A stretch of 6,768 bases of DNA, from positions 1-6,768 of the forward strand of contig JAQWQN010000091.1 of assembly GCA_029244465.1 (NCBI GenBank), written 5' to 3'. Position 1 is the stretch's first letter. Every line of letters starts with the position of its first letter. The position numbers and the translations under genes were made by a program. The notes beneath the pieces were generated by a model. That model was not told where the DNA came from and ran no database searches. It saw only the letters and a program-made list of their open reading frames with translations. This DNA is from Pseudomonadales bacterium. GTDB taxonomy: Bacteria; Pseudomonadota; Gammaproteobacteria; Pseudomonadales; Azotimanducaceae. Below, one piece after another: positions 1 to 6,584 of the stretch.

Positions 1-839
1 AAGACATTGTCTATGTGTCTATTACCGGCTGGGGGCAGTTTGGGCCAAAGTTTGAAGATGCAGGTTATGATCCTCTCGCTCAATCTTTCTCCGGTTTTCT
101 CTCGATCAACGGGTCACCAGATGGAACGCCGACAAAGGCAGGAACGTTCCTTGCCGATGATCTAGGTGGTCTGCATGCGGCCATAGGTGCAATGGCAGCT
201 CTTCGTCATAGAGACCAAACGGGGGAAGGTCAGCAGGTTGATATCGCTCTCCTCGATGCCATGTTGTTCCAATCTAACGGGCTGCCGTCTTTAGGCGCGT
301 TAGGTGTTGAACCGGCAAGGAATGGCAATGAGTTCGGGTTTGCTGTGCCTTCAAGCGTCTACGACTGCAAAGATGGGCCTATGTACGTCGGCATCCTGCT
401 CGATGCCCATTGGCAAACGTTGACAAAAATACTGGGGCAACCAGATCTTGCTGACAATCCAGCCTTTGCGACGGCGCTAGCGCGGGCAGAAAATCGCGAC
501 ATCTGCAATACGATGCTCGGCGACTGGCTTGCTCAACACACGCGCGCTAAAGCCTTAGAAATCTTGTTAGCGCACGGCCTGGCCGCCGCCCCGGTACAGA
601 CATTTGTTGAAGCTGCACAAGATCCACACGTGCTTGAACGAGACATGCTGCAGTCCACCGCCTTTGATGATGGCACCGAAGCACCAATTACAGGGCCCGC
701 CGCGAAGTTTTCGCGCACGCCAACAAAAGTTCGCACGGGAGCCCCAAGTATGGGGCAGCATACCAGTGAAATATTAACCGAGCTTGGAATTGATGAAGCG
801 AGGCAACAGACACTCGCGGATACGGGTATCACAAAGTAA
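1..839 (+). CDS. Family III (CaiB/BaiF) CoA-transferase, 5' end cut off by the window
   Basis: The family moves coenzyme A from one acyl-CoA to another carboxylic acid in the cytoplasm. The reading frame is already open at base 3, and the residues before the first GTG (DIVYV, then SITGWGQFGP) are typical internal family sequence, so the true start lies upstream. About 279 residues are visible of a usual length near 400, so roughly 120 N-terminal residues are missing. Numbered from the GTG at base 15, the stretch PTKAGTFLADDLGGL followed by AALRHRDQTGEGQQVDIALLD (residues 39-81) is the family core. The aspartate that forms the acyl anhydride in formyl-CoA transferase should be D48, or less likely its neighbour D49. 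The gene ends with TAA, 100 bases before the acetylene hydratase-like gene on the same strand, so co-transcription is possible. The acid and the CoA donor cannot be deduced. Family assignment is firm; the substrate is unknown. Confidence 0.93.
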   Translation, partial: DIVYVSITGWGQFGPKFEDAGYDPLAQSFSGFLSINGSPDGTPTKAGTFLADDLGGLHAAIGAMAALRHRDQTGEGQQVDIALLDAMLFQSNGLPSLGALGVEPARNGNEFGFAVPSSVYDCKDGPMYVGILLDAHWQTLTKILGQPDLADNPAFATALARAENRDICNTMLGDWLAQHTRAKALEILLAHGLAAAPVQTFVEAAQDPHVLERDMLQSTAFDDGTEAPITGPAAKFSRTPTKVRTGAPSMGQHTSEILTELGIDEARQQTLADTGITK

Positions 840-902
840 CGATTTATTCCTTAATTCGATTTGCTTCTGTCCGTACAGCACGACGAGCAACACGAACCTA
901 TT

Positions 903-908
903 TATAGT
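903..908 (+). promoter_or_regulatory. Possible -10 element before the acetylene hydratase-like gene
   Basis: TATAGT matches the sigma-70 -10 consensus at five of six bases and lies in the AT-rich end of the 100-base gap between the CoA-transferase and the pterin enzyme. No good -35 hexamer stands 16-18 bases upstream, and no terminator hairpin separates the two genes. The element is therefore weak evidence, and read-through from the CoA-transferase gene is equally possible. Confidence 0.22.
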
Positions 909-939
909 TAAATAACTTCCAAAGTTAGAGGAGAGAGTT

Positions 940-3153
940 GTGTCAGAAGCAATAGCAACAGAGCATAAGTATACGGTTTGCACCATTTGTGATATCGGCT
1001 GTCAGCTAAGAACCGAAGTTAAAGACGGCAAACTAGAAAGAGTCATTGCCCACGACCACCCAGGGTTAGCAAAAAATGTTTGCTACAAGGGTATCGCCGC
1101 GCCCCACATTCACAACCACGCCGAGCGACTGACGGTACCACTTAAGCGAGTTGGAGATCGCGGTGAGGATAAGTGGGAGGAAATCAGCTACGAACAAGCG
1201 ATGGATGAAATCGCCGAGCGCCTGCAAAAGGTGGTCGATGAACATGGTCCAGAAGCGCTGGCGGTATCAACCTCTGGTTGGAACACCCAGACCACGCACA
1301 GCATGGACCGACGTTTTATGAATGCGTTAGGCACGCCGAATTACATCAGTGGTGTTTCCTTGTGCGCCGGCAATACGGCGGCCGTTAACAAGCTTACCTA
1401 TGGGTGGTTTGTCGGAGCGGATATTGTGAACAGCAAATGCATTGTGCTTTTTGGCCACAATCCACGAAAACACAGCTGGACGCCGATTTTTAATGCCCTT
1501 AATGCCGCGCGCCAAAAAGGGGCGAAAGTCATCGTGCTTGACCCTCGTATATCTGATCAGGCAGAGACTGCAGACTTACATTTGCGCCTGCGAGCAGGAA
1601 CGGATGCAGCGATGTGTTTTGGCTGGTTAAAAGTCATCATCGATGAAAAACTCTATGACGAGGACTTCGTTCAAAACTGGACCGTGGGATTTGATGAATT
1701 CTGTGAACGCGTCGACGAATACCCATTAGAGCGGGTTGCGCAGATAACCGGCGTGGATGCCGAACTCATTGCCGAAGCGGCCCGAGCTTATGCAACCGCG
1801 GAGAGCGCGTGTATTCCATGGACGCCGATAACGGATATGCAGATCTCGTCGACTTCGGCGATTCGACTGCACAGTATCCTTCGAGCGTTAACCGGCAATT
1901 TAGATGTGGCTGGTGGCGAACTGCTCGGTGGCTTCAACCCTAATTATGTGCCCGAATCCAAGCTGGGCTATCACGAACTGTTGAGTGAGGCACAACGCGC
2001 CAAGCAGCTTGGCTCGCAGCAGCATCCTGCTTACACCTACCGTGCTCAGGATATGCTGGGCGATGCGACAGAAAAGGTCTGGGGTTATCGCTACGCTGAT
2101 ATCGTGATGGGTTGCTATATGGCAAATCCGAGTGCGACGTTTCGGGCCATGGAGACAGGCGATCCCTACGCCGTTAAGGCCTTCATCACGCTCGGTAATA
2201 ACACCCTCCTGAGTTATCCGAACCAACATCAGATATACCGGGGCTTGATGAATCAAGATCTGATCGTTGCGCATGAAATATTCATGACGCCAACGGCGAT
2301 GCTGGCTGACTATGTCCTTCCTGGAGATGTGTTCAGTGAACGTAACCACATAGCAGATAGTTGGAGTTGGCGGACTGGGCTAACGCTTTCGCAAAAAGCA
2401 GTAGAGCCACCAGAAAATTGTACTAGTACCTTCCAATTTTGGCACGATCTTGCGCATCGGATGGGGTTCGGTAACCATTTTCCATGGGACAGCATTGAGG
2501 AGGTTCTCGACTATCGATTAGAACCATCCGGTATGACATTCGACGAATTTCAAGCCAAGACATTCATGCATGCAGAACCTCCCGAATACAAAAAATACGA
2601 GAAGATTGGCTTCGCAACCCCATCAGGAAAAGTTGAACTGAAATCGAGTGTGCTTGATGAACTCGGCTTCGACCCGTTACCTTACTACCGCGAAGGACCC
2701 GCGGTTAGTGCTGACTACCCTTATTACGTCTTTACCGGCGTACGCGAAGACGCCTTTTTCCAAACGGGTCAACGCCAGATAGAGGTTTTACGCAAACGAT
2801 CACCAACGCCCAAGTTGTTCATGCATCCGACAGACGCCGCGCGTGATGGCATTGACGATGGCGATTGGGCGAGCCTTGAAACCGAAACTGGTCAAGTGAA
2901 AGCCAAGGTCTCTGTGCAGGAGTCTATGAAAGAAGGGCATATTCGCGTGCCGCACGGCTGGTGGTATCCCGAACTCAGAGGTACAGAACCTCTGGCAGGG
3001 GCATTTATTAGTAGCGACGCTGTGCTATGTCCGGACGATCCAGAGTTCTTGGACTACGAGCAAGGTATTCCGCACTTCAAGGGCTTTCCAGGGCGTATCG
3101 TGAAAATGGATGCGCCACCGCCTGGCATGTCAGACCAGGTGCTTAACGGCTAG
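940..3153 (+). CDS. Acetylene hydratase-like bis-MGD molybdenum/tungsten enzyme
   Basis: This is a complete 737-residue member of the DMSO-reductase (MopB) superfamily, with a GTG start and a GAGGAG ribosome site six bases before it. C14, C17, C21 and C48 bind a [4Fe-4S] cluster (CTICDIGC, then CYKG). The middle holds the bis-pterin domains, and residues 592-720 form the C-terminal dinucleotide-binding barrel. Compared from memory with Pelobacter acetylenicus acetylene hydratase (about 730 residues), it aligns from end to end with many shared blocks, such as RRFMN, GNTA, IPW, TDMQ, GLMNQDL, FMTPTA, LADYVLPGD and ATPSGKVEL. Equivalents of the hydratase's key residues are D18 (catalytic Asp13), K50 (Lys48), C142 (metal ligand Cys141), I19, W180, W294 and W475. 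Two pocket residues differ: W114 for Ile113 and A143 for Ile142. There is no Tat signal, so it is cytoplasmic, and no iron-sulfur or membrane subunit gene lies beside it, which fits a non-redox enzyme acting alone. Hydration of acetylene is possible but unproven; another hydration or a redox reaction remains open. Confidence 0.9.
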   Translation: MSEAIATEHKYTVCTICDIGCQLRTEVKDGKLERVIAHDHPGLAKNVCYKGIAAPHIHNHAERLTVPLKRVGDRGEDKWEEISYEQAMDEIAERLQKVVDEHGPEALAVSTSGWNTQTTHSMDRRFMNALGTPNYISGVSLCAGNTAAVNKLTYGWFVGADIVNSKCIVLFGHNPRKHSWTPIFNALNAARQKGAKVIVLDPRISDQAETADLHLRLRAGTDAAMCFGWLKVIIDEKLYDEDFVQNWTVGFDEFCERVDEYPLERVAQITGVDAELIAEAARAYATAESACIPWTPITDMQISSTSAIRLHSILRALTGNLDVAGGELLGGFNPNYVPESKLGYHELLSEAQRAKQLGSQQHPAYTYRAQDMLGDATEKVWGYRYADIVMGCYMANPSATFRAMETGDPYAVKAFITLGNNTLLSYPNQHQIYRGLMNQDLIVAHEIFMTPTAMLADYVLPGDVFSERNHIADSWSWRTGLTLSQKAVEPPENCTSTFQFWHDLAHRMGFGNHFPWDSIEEVLDYRLEPSGMTFDEFQAKTFMHAEPPEYKKYEKIGFATPSGKVELKSSVLDELGFDPLPYYREGPAVSADYPYYVFTGVREDAFFQTGQRQIEVLRKRSPTPKLFMHPTDAARDGIDDGDWASLETETGQVKAKVSVQESMKEGHIRVPHGWWYPELRGTEPLAGAFISSDAVLCPDDPEFLDYEQGIPHFKGFPGRIVKMDAPPPGMSDQVLNG

Positions 3154-3162
3154 CGGCTGACG

Positions 3163-3186
3163 TCCAGGCTATACCCCGAGCCTGGA
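3163..3186. terminator. Hairpin between convergent genes, probable bidirectional terminator
   Basis: TCCAGGCT (3163-3170) and AGCCTGGA (3179-3186) form a perfect 8-bp stem with an 8-base loop. It lies in the 34-base gap between the stop codons of the pterin enzyme (plus) and the amidase (minus), where a shared terminator is expected. There is no T tract on either side, so intrinsic termination would be weak; the hairpin may instead protect transcript ends. Confidence 0.5.
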
Positions 3187-3187
3187 T

Positions 3188-4639
3188 CTACACAAAGTTT
3201 GGCGGCTTCTCAAAGCCCCCTACTTCCAGCGTGAGCAGGCGACTAAACTCTATAGTTAGATAATCGTTGAACGGCGCTCCAATTGCCTGCAACCCGATTG
3301 GCAGTCCTTGCATGGACAACCCGCTCGGGAAGACTGTGCTTGGTAGATAAGAATTGACCGCCAAGCCTGACCAAAACAATTGTTCCAGGTAATCTCGATC
3401 AATGCCATTGACAGAAAGCGTACGCTCAGCAAAAGGCCTGTGATCGTGAGGGAACGCGTCTGTTGCCATTTGCGGGCAGACGACAATATCCCATTGTGTA
3501 AAAAATTCATCCCAAGCAAACCGCAACTTTTCGCGGAAATTGTTTGCCCGGACCCAATCACGATGGCTCATGACTCGCCCGCGCGTGGTCGTTGCCGATC
3601 GGGAATTGTCTGCCGGATCGAGTTTACTAACGTAGTGGGTTGTTTTTGCGAAATCGTCGCTACTGTCACCGGCACCCATAACCGAGCTGAGGAGACTGAG
3701 ATAGTTTCGATAGGCACGCTGCACATCAAAATTTGGCCGCGCGTCCTCGGAGACCTTAGCTCCGAGGTTTGTTAGCACCTCACCGACTTGAATGACTCTT
3801 TCTTCAATTTCTTTGGCAACGGGCGCTTGGTCGTCGGTCGCCCAGAGCGCGACCCTTAGGCCCTGCAGGTTTCTTAATGAGGATTTGGCTAGGTTTAGCT
3901 GCCAGCCTTTACTGGCTCTACCAGCCGCGCCAGCCATTGCGGTAAAGGCGAGTTTGATGTCTTCGGCACTACGGGCAAGCGGACCGACCACGGAGAGATC
4001 AGGCGCAGGTGAATTGGGGACGAGATCATGTCCTTGCCACGGGATAATGCCAAATGTTGGCTTGTGGCCATAGACACCACAAAAGTGCGCTGGATTGCGG
4101 ATTGAACCACCGATATCGGAACCGGCTTCCAGGCCCGTCAAACCCGCTGCAAGGGCTGCGGCACTACCCCCGGAAGAACCTCCCGGTGTTCGCTCCAGAT
4201 TCCATGGATTGCACGTGGTGCCATAAATGGGATTGTAACTTTGGAAATCTCCTAAGCTCACCGGCACATTGGTCTTGCCGATGAAATGAGCGCCAACAGC
4301 TCGGAATCGCTTGGCGGATACACCATCTTCTGCGAAAACGTTATCGGAGAACGCTTTTATTCCCCACGTCGTTGGCGTATCGGCGATGTTGTACGACTCT
4401 TTCATCGTCATGGGCACGCCATGCAGCGGACCTAGTGACTGGCCTCGAGCCAAGAAGGCATCCGCGTTGTGTGCATCTGCCAACCCTTGTTCAAACAGCC
4501 GAACGACAACCGCGTTAACATCATCATCATACTTCTCTATCCGGTCTATGTAGAGCTGTGTGAGTTCGACAGAGCTGATCTCCTTGTTCTGAATCTTCTT
4601 CGCCAAATCATTTGCTGGTAGAAAAGCGATATCACTCAT
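3188..4639 (-). CDS. Amidase-signature family hydrolase
   Basis: This 483-residue protein is of normal length for the amidase-signature family, which hydrolyses carboxamides to acid and amine or ammonia through a Ser-cisSer-Lys triad. All three residues are visible: K80 in GVPMTMKES, S155 in GGSSGGS as the cis-serine, and S179 in GSDIGGSIR as the nucleophile. The HFCGVYGHKPT block that follows is also typical. The ATG start is preceded by GAGGGG at 4645-4650, five bases away. No signal peptide is seen, so it is cytoplasmic. It is not likely to be GatA, because no gatB or gatC gene is nearby. It converges on the acetylene hydratase-like gene and diverges from the aldolase-like gene, so it forms its own transcription unit in this window. 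Its substrate cannot be read from the sequence. Family and catalytic competence are well supported. Confidence 0.95.
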   Translation of the reverse strand: MSDIAFLPANDLAKKIQNKEISSVELTQLYIDRIEKYDDDVNAVVVRLFEQGLADAHNADAFLARGQSLGPLHGVPMTMKESYNIADTPTTWGIKAFSDNVFAEDGVSAKRFRAVGAHFIGKTNVPVSLGDFQSYNPIYGTTCNPWNLERTPGGSSGGSAAALAAGLTGLEAGSDIGGSIRNPAHFCGVYGHKPTFGIIPWQGHDLVPNSPAPDLSVVGPLARSAEDIKLAFTAMAGAAGRASKGWQLNLAKSSLRNLQGLRVALWATDDQAPVAKEIEERVIQVGEVLTNLGAKVSEDARPNFDVQRAYRNYLSLLSSVMGAGDSSDDFAKTTHYVSKLDPADNSRSATTTRGRVMSHRDWVRANNFREKLRFAWDEFFTQWDIVVCPQMATDAFPHDHRPFAERTLSVNGIDRDYLEQLFWSGLAVNSYLPSTVFPSGLSMQGLPIGLQAIGAPFNDYLTIEFSRLLTLEVGGFEKPPNFV

Positions 4640-4773
4640 TGCGACCCCTCGTTAACTCGAGCTGCGTCCTCTATAGCTATTGTTGTACCAATGACGAGGA
4701 ATCACAACTATGGCGTTTGGATTGGCCACCAAACCGAGTATTCTGGAGACGAATCAATAGGCAGGTGAACTTA
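4640..4773. promoter_or_regulatory. Divergent intergenic region between amidase and aldolase-like gene
   Basis: The 134 bases between the two divergent starts must hold promoters for both genes. A short palindrome, ATAGCTAT, lies at 4673-4680 and could supply part of a -10 element on either strand. No convincing -35/-10 pair with normal spacing was found on either strand, and no clear operator is visible. Confidence 0.35.
4763..4768 (+). promoter_or_regulatory. Ribosome binding site that sets the aldolase-like start
   Basis: AGGTGA stands five bases before the GTG at 4774. The in-frame GTG at 4765 has no comparable site, and the longer open frame back to 4612 overlaps the start of the divergent amidase gene and adds residues unlike the family. 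Confidence 0.55.
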
Positions 4774-5559
4774 GTGGCAGAACAGAGTGTAGATTCTTCA
4801 CCGTCGGGATTTATCACGCGAACCCCTCCGGTTTTCGACAGCGCTAGGCAAGAGCGAAAGCATAGAATCGAACGCTTGGTCGGCGCTTGCCGTATCTTCG
4901 GCAAAGCGGGGTTTTCTCAAGGCCTACTTGGACATATAACCGTTCGGGATCCCGAAGATCCTGAGCACTTCTGGGCCAACCCGATTGGGGTTTCGTTCAA
5001 TTGTATAAGGGTCTCAGATATCGTTTTGGTCGATCATGCAGGCACTCTGGTGCAAGGCTCTCGACCCGTAAACCCCGTGGGGGTGTTGTTACACTCAGCG
5101 ATTCATCGTGCCTACCCAGAGGTGACGGCTGTGTGTCACGCGCACTCCATCTATGGATCGGCGTGGTCAGCGTTTGCACGACCGCTCGATCCTCTCACGC
5201 AAGACACGGCAATCTTCTTTGAAGACCAAGCGATTCTGCGAGAACCTCGAGTGGCGATGGACAGCCATAGTGCCGATCAATTTGCAGCTGGGTTTGCTGG
5301 TAAGCGGACAGGGATTCAGCCTGGACATGGTCTTTTTACCACCGGTCAGACGGTGGACGAAGCAGCTTGGCGCTTTGTCAGCATGGATAGAGCTTGTCAG
5401 GTGCAGCTGCTTGCTGAAGCCGCTGGAACGCCTGAGCTCTGGCCAGCGGAAATGGCACAAAGGTTGAAACAATCTCTTGGCAGTCCTAATTTTTGTTGGC
5501 TTTCTTTTCAAACTTTGTGGGATGAGCTCGTTGCGGAAGAGAGCACTTTCTTGAGTTGA
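4774..5559 (+). CDS. Class II aldolase/adducin-family protein lacking the catalytic glutamate
   Basis: From the GTG at 4774 the protein has 261 residues, usual for the class II aldolase/adducin domain family. This family includes zinc-dependent sugar-phosphate aldolases and epimerases as well as members of unknown function. The first 20 or so residues are a non-conserved tail; the domain starts near residue 24. GHITVRDPEDP (from residue 53), the CHAHS block and the PGHGLFTTGQTVDEAAW block are recognisable. H122, H124 and H185 match the three zinc ligands of fuculose-1-phosphate aldolase (His92, His94, His155), including the spacing of 63. The position matching its catalytic Glu73 is G103, in NPVGVLLH. 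Classical retro-aldol chemistry is therefore unlikely. This NPxG form resembles the many bacterial adducin-like members found in catabolic clusters. It is divergent from the amidase and appears to be transcribed alone. The exact reaction is unknown. Confidence 0.88.
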   Translation: MAEQSVDSSPSGFITRTPPVFDSARQERKHRIERLVGACRIFGKAGFSQGLLGHITVRDPEDPEHFWANPIGVSFNCIRVSDIVLVDHAGTLVQGSRPVNPVGVLLHSAIHRAYPEVTAVCHAHSIYGSAWSAFARPLDPLTQDTAIFFEDQAILREPRVAMDSHSADQFAAGFAGKRTGIQPGHGLFTTGQTVDEAAWRFVSMDRACQVQLLAEAAGTPELWPAEMAQRLKQSLGSPNFCWLSFQTLWDELVAEESTFLS

Positions 5560-5704
5560 ATGCGCCTGTCGAACTTCTCGCATGCGGTACGATTGACTGG
5601 TGAAAAAGCGGGTAATCCATCAAGTGGTAATTGCCACCGCTAAAGCTCACCGATATGCCGAACTCGTTGTCACTTTGATCTGAAACAAAAAGTATCCCAC
5701 TTTG
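5486..5704 (-). other. Stretch with no clear gene; open minus frame after a TGA
   Basis: The DNA between the aldolase-like stop (5559) and 5704 holds no supported gene, and its far end overlaps the aldolase-like gene. On the minus strand, the frame of the neighbouring small membrane ORF stays open for 72 codons after the TGA at 5705-5707, until TAG at 5486-5488. The first 35 or so residues look protein-like (DNEFGISVSFSGGNYHLMDY). The part overlapping the aldolase-like gene does not. This could be the tail of a decayed gene or chance. Confidence 0.15.
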
Positions 5705-5905
5705 TCACTGGGCGGCCAGAAATGCCGTGCTTGCTTCTCGCAACTGAGAGAAATCGATGCCTTGATGGCCATCCTGTGCTCCAAGGGTGACGTTAAAGAC
5801 GCCTGCCGTTAGCCAACTAGATCGCGGCGCCATTGCCGCTAGCAAAACAAGTTCTGCCACTAACAAGACAACAGCGAATACGCCGGCAATAACCCAGAAA
5901 ACCAG
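5705..5905 (-). CDS. Possible small membrane protein, start unclear, perhaps a gene remnant
   Basis: This minus-strand frame is open from TGG at 5932 to TGA at 5705-5707 and contains no ATG before the membrane segment. A good ribosome site, AAGGAG, at 5914-5919 stands eight bases before a CTG at 5903-5905, which would give 66 residues. The first 25 residues are strongly hydrophobic (LVFWVIAGVFAVVLLVAELV and on), followed by a soluble tail ending STAFLAAQ. Codons are common ones, without AGG, AGA or ATA, as in the neighbouring real genes. It lies 83 bases downstream of the two-helix membrane protein gene on the same strand and could share its transcript. CTG starts are rare. An alternative is an ATG at 5931-5933 in another frame with a one-base frameshift in the CCC run at 5911-5913. 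No family is recognised. It may be a real small gene or a degraded one. Confidence 0.33.
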   Translation of the reverse strand: MVFWVIAGVFAVVLLVAELVLLAAMAPRSSWLTAGVFNVTLGAQDGHQGIDFSQLREASTAFLAAQ

Positions 5906-5988
5906 TTCGAGGGCTCCTTGCGGTGTGAGCCATCAGTTTCTGTTGCTGATTGCTTGTCGCCGGCTTAACGCTTGTTGTACGCGTACGA

Positions 5989-6192
5989 TTACTCTAACTT
6001 GTTGATGAGTCGATAGATTAGTATCAGGATGCCGAAGCCGACATAGAGCCCCAACAAGCCCACCAGCATAAGTAAGGCTTCCTCTGGGGTGAGTCCACCG
6101 GCACGGGCGACAAACACCACCAACGCCGCCAACGCGAAGTAGGAGGCCGCGATTAAGACGAGTGGAACGAGTCTTTTACGTTTAGTTGCCAA
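5989..6192 (-). CDS. Small two-helix membrane protein, unknown function
   Basis: The 67-residue product begins with a basic MATKRKR segment, then a membrane helix at about residues 9-30, a short loop (GGLTPEEA), a second helix at about 38-62, and the tail NKLE. By the positive-inside rule both ends should face the cytoplasm, forming a hairpin in the inner membrane. The start is TTG, supported by TAAGGA six bases upstream. I do not recognise a family. It is divergent from the plus-strand gene at 6324 across 131 bases, and the doubtful membrane ORF at 5905 follows it on the same strand. Confidence 0.75.
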   Translation of the reverse strand: MATKRKRLVPLVLIAASYFALAALVVFVARAGGLTPEEALLMLVGLLGLYVGFGILILIYRLINKLE

Positions 6193-6198
6193 CGCTTT

Positions 6199-6204
6199 TC
6201 CTTA
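6199..6204 (-). promoter_or_regulatory. Ribosome binding site that sets the TTG start at 6192
   Basis: On the minus strand this reads TAAGGA and stands six bases before TTG at 6190-6192. It supports the unusual TTG start of the small membrane protein. Confidence 0.6.
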
Positions 6205-6213
6205 GCGATCAAA

Positions 6214-6300
6214 CGGTGAATTTAGCGGTAACACCTCACTACCATAGTCCTTGCTCATCCAGAGCGAAAGGTGTAAAAACTACAGCAATTCGTTTCACCG
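6214..6300. repeat. Inverted 7-mers flanking the divergent promoter region
   Basis: CGGTGAA at 6214-6220 and its reverse complement TTCACCG at 6294-6300 lie 73 bases apart, each close to one of the two divergent starts. Such an arrangement could be paired regulator half-sites, but at seven bases it may be chance. Confidence 0.25.
6251..6279 (+). promoter_or_regulatory. Weak candidate promoter for the gene at 6324
   Basis: TTGCTC (6251-6256) and TAAAAA (6274-6279) are spaced by 17 bases and match the sigma-70 -35 and -10 boxes at three and four of six positions. The location, 45 bases before the GTG start in a divergent gap, is suitable, but the match is poor. Confidence 0.22.
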
Positions 6301-6323
6301 CCCTGTAACAAAGAGGTAGTTCG

Positions 6324-6527
6324 GTGCAACCCTCGGACAGTCCAGAAAATCAGTCTACTGCTTCGACAGAAGCAGAGGATGAGCGTAACAAGAGCAATGA
6401 GAGTAGCGAGGCTAGTGGCCCTCGAAAACTACTCGAGCGTGTGGTCGCCGTGGTGGCCACGGCCGGTGTATTGTGGTTCCTTTTCGGCATTCCAGCTTAT
6501 CTTTTATTCGGTATTTTATTTGATTAA
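6324..6527 (+). CDS. Small protein with polar N-terminus and one C-terminal membrane segment
   Basis: The 67-residue product has a GTG start with AGAGGT six bases upstream. Residues 1-33 are rich in Ser, Glu, Asp and Asn (for example STASTEAEDERNKSNESSEA) and should be disordered. Residues 34-40 are basic-amphipathic (RKLLERV). Residues 41-66 form one hydrophobic segment with Pro at 57, ending almost at the C-terminus. This tail-anchored layout suggests the polar half faces the cytoplasm. I recognise no family. It lies 57 bases before the conserved gene at 6585 on the same strand and may be co-transcribed with it. Confidence 0.72.
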   Translation: MQPSDSPENQSTASTEAEDERNKSNESSEASGPRKLLERVVAVVATAGVLWFLFGIPAYLLFGILFD

Positions 6528-6584
6528 CTTTTTACGTGCATGCGACCGACAGTGATTCGGCGCTAGTGCCGTGGGAGAGAGTAA

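Noticed and set aside
1900..2349. 149-codon open frame on the minus strand inside the acetylene hydratase-like gene
   Set aside because: The plus frame is strongly conserved protein throughout this stretch; the antisense product has no recognisable domain.
4612..4773. Upstream extension of the aldolase-like frame to ATG at 4612
   Set aside because: It would overlap the 5' end of the divergent amidase gene, adds Cys/Arg/Trp-rich residues unlike the family, and a good ribosome site fits GTG 4774 instead.
5560..5583. ATGCG...CGCAT inverted repeat just after the aldolase-like stop codon
   Set aside because: A five-base stem with a 14-base loop and no T tract is too weak to call a terminator.
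5671..5704. Two copies of CACTTTG at 5671 and 5698
   Set aside because: Seven-base direct repeats at this distance are expected by chance, and nothing else suggests a mobile element or array.
5705..5935. TGA read as a sense codon (recoding or selenocysteine)
   Set aside because: The aldolase-like gene ends naturally with TGA, no selenocysteine hairpin was seen after either TGA, and a broken gene or chance frame explains the pattern more simply.
5787..6005. 72-codon plus-strand open frame rich in Ser, Thr and Ala
   Set aside because: The composition is that expected opposite a hydrophobic minus-strand frame; it overlaps the end of the minus-strand membrane gene and has no clear family features.
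6558..6571. CGGC...GCCG inverted repeat between the genes at 6324 and 6585
   Set aside because: The stem is only four to five base pairs with no following T tract, so it is not a credible terminator.
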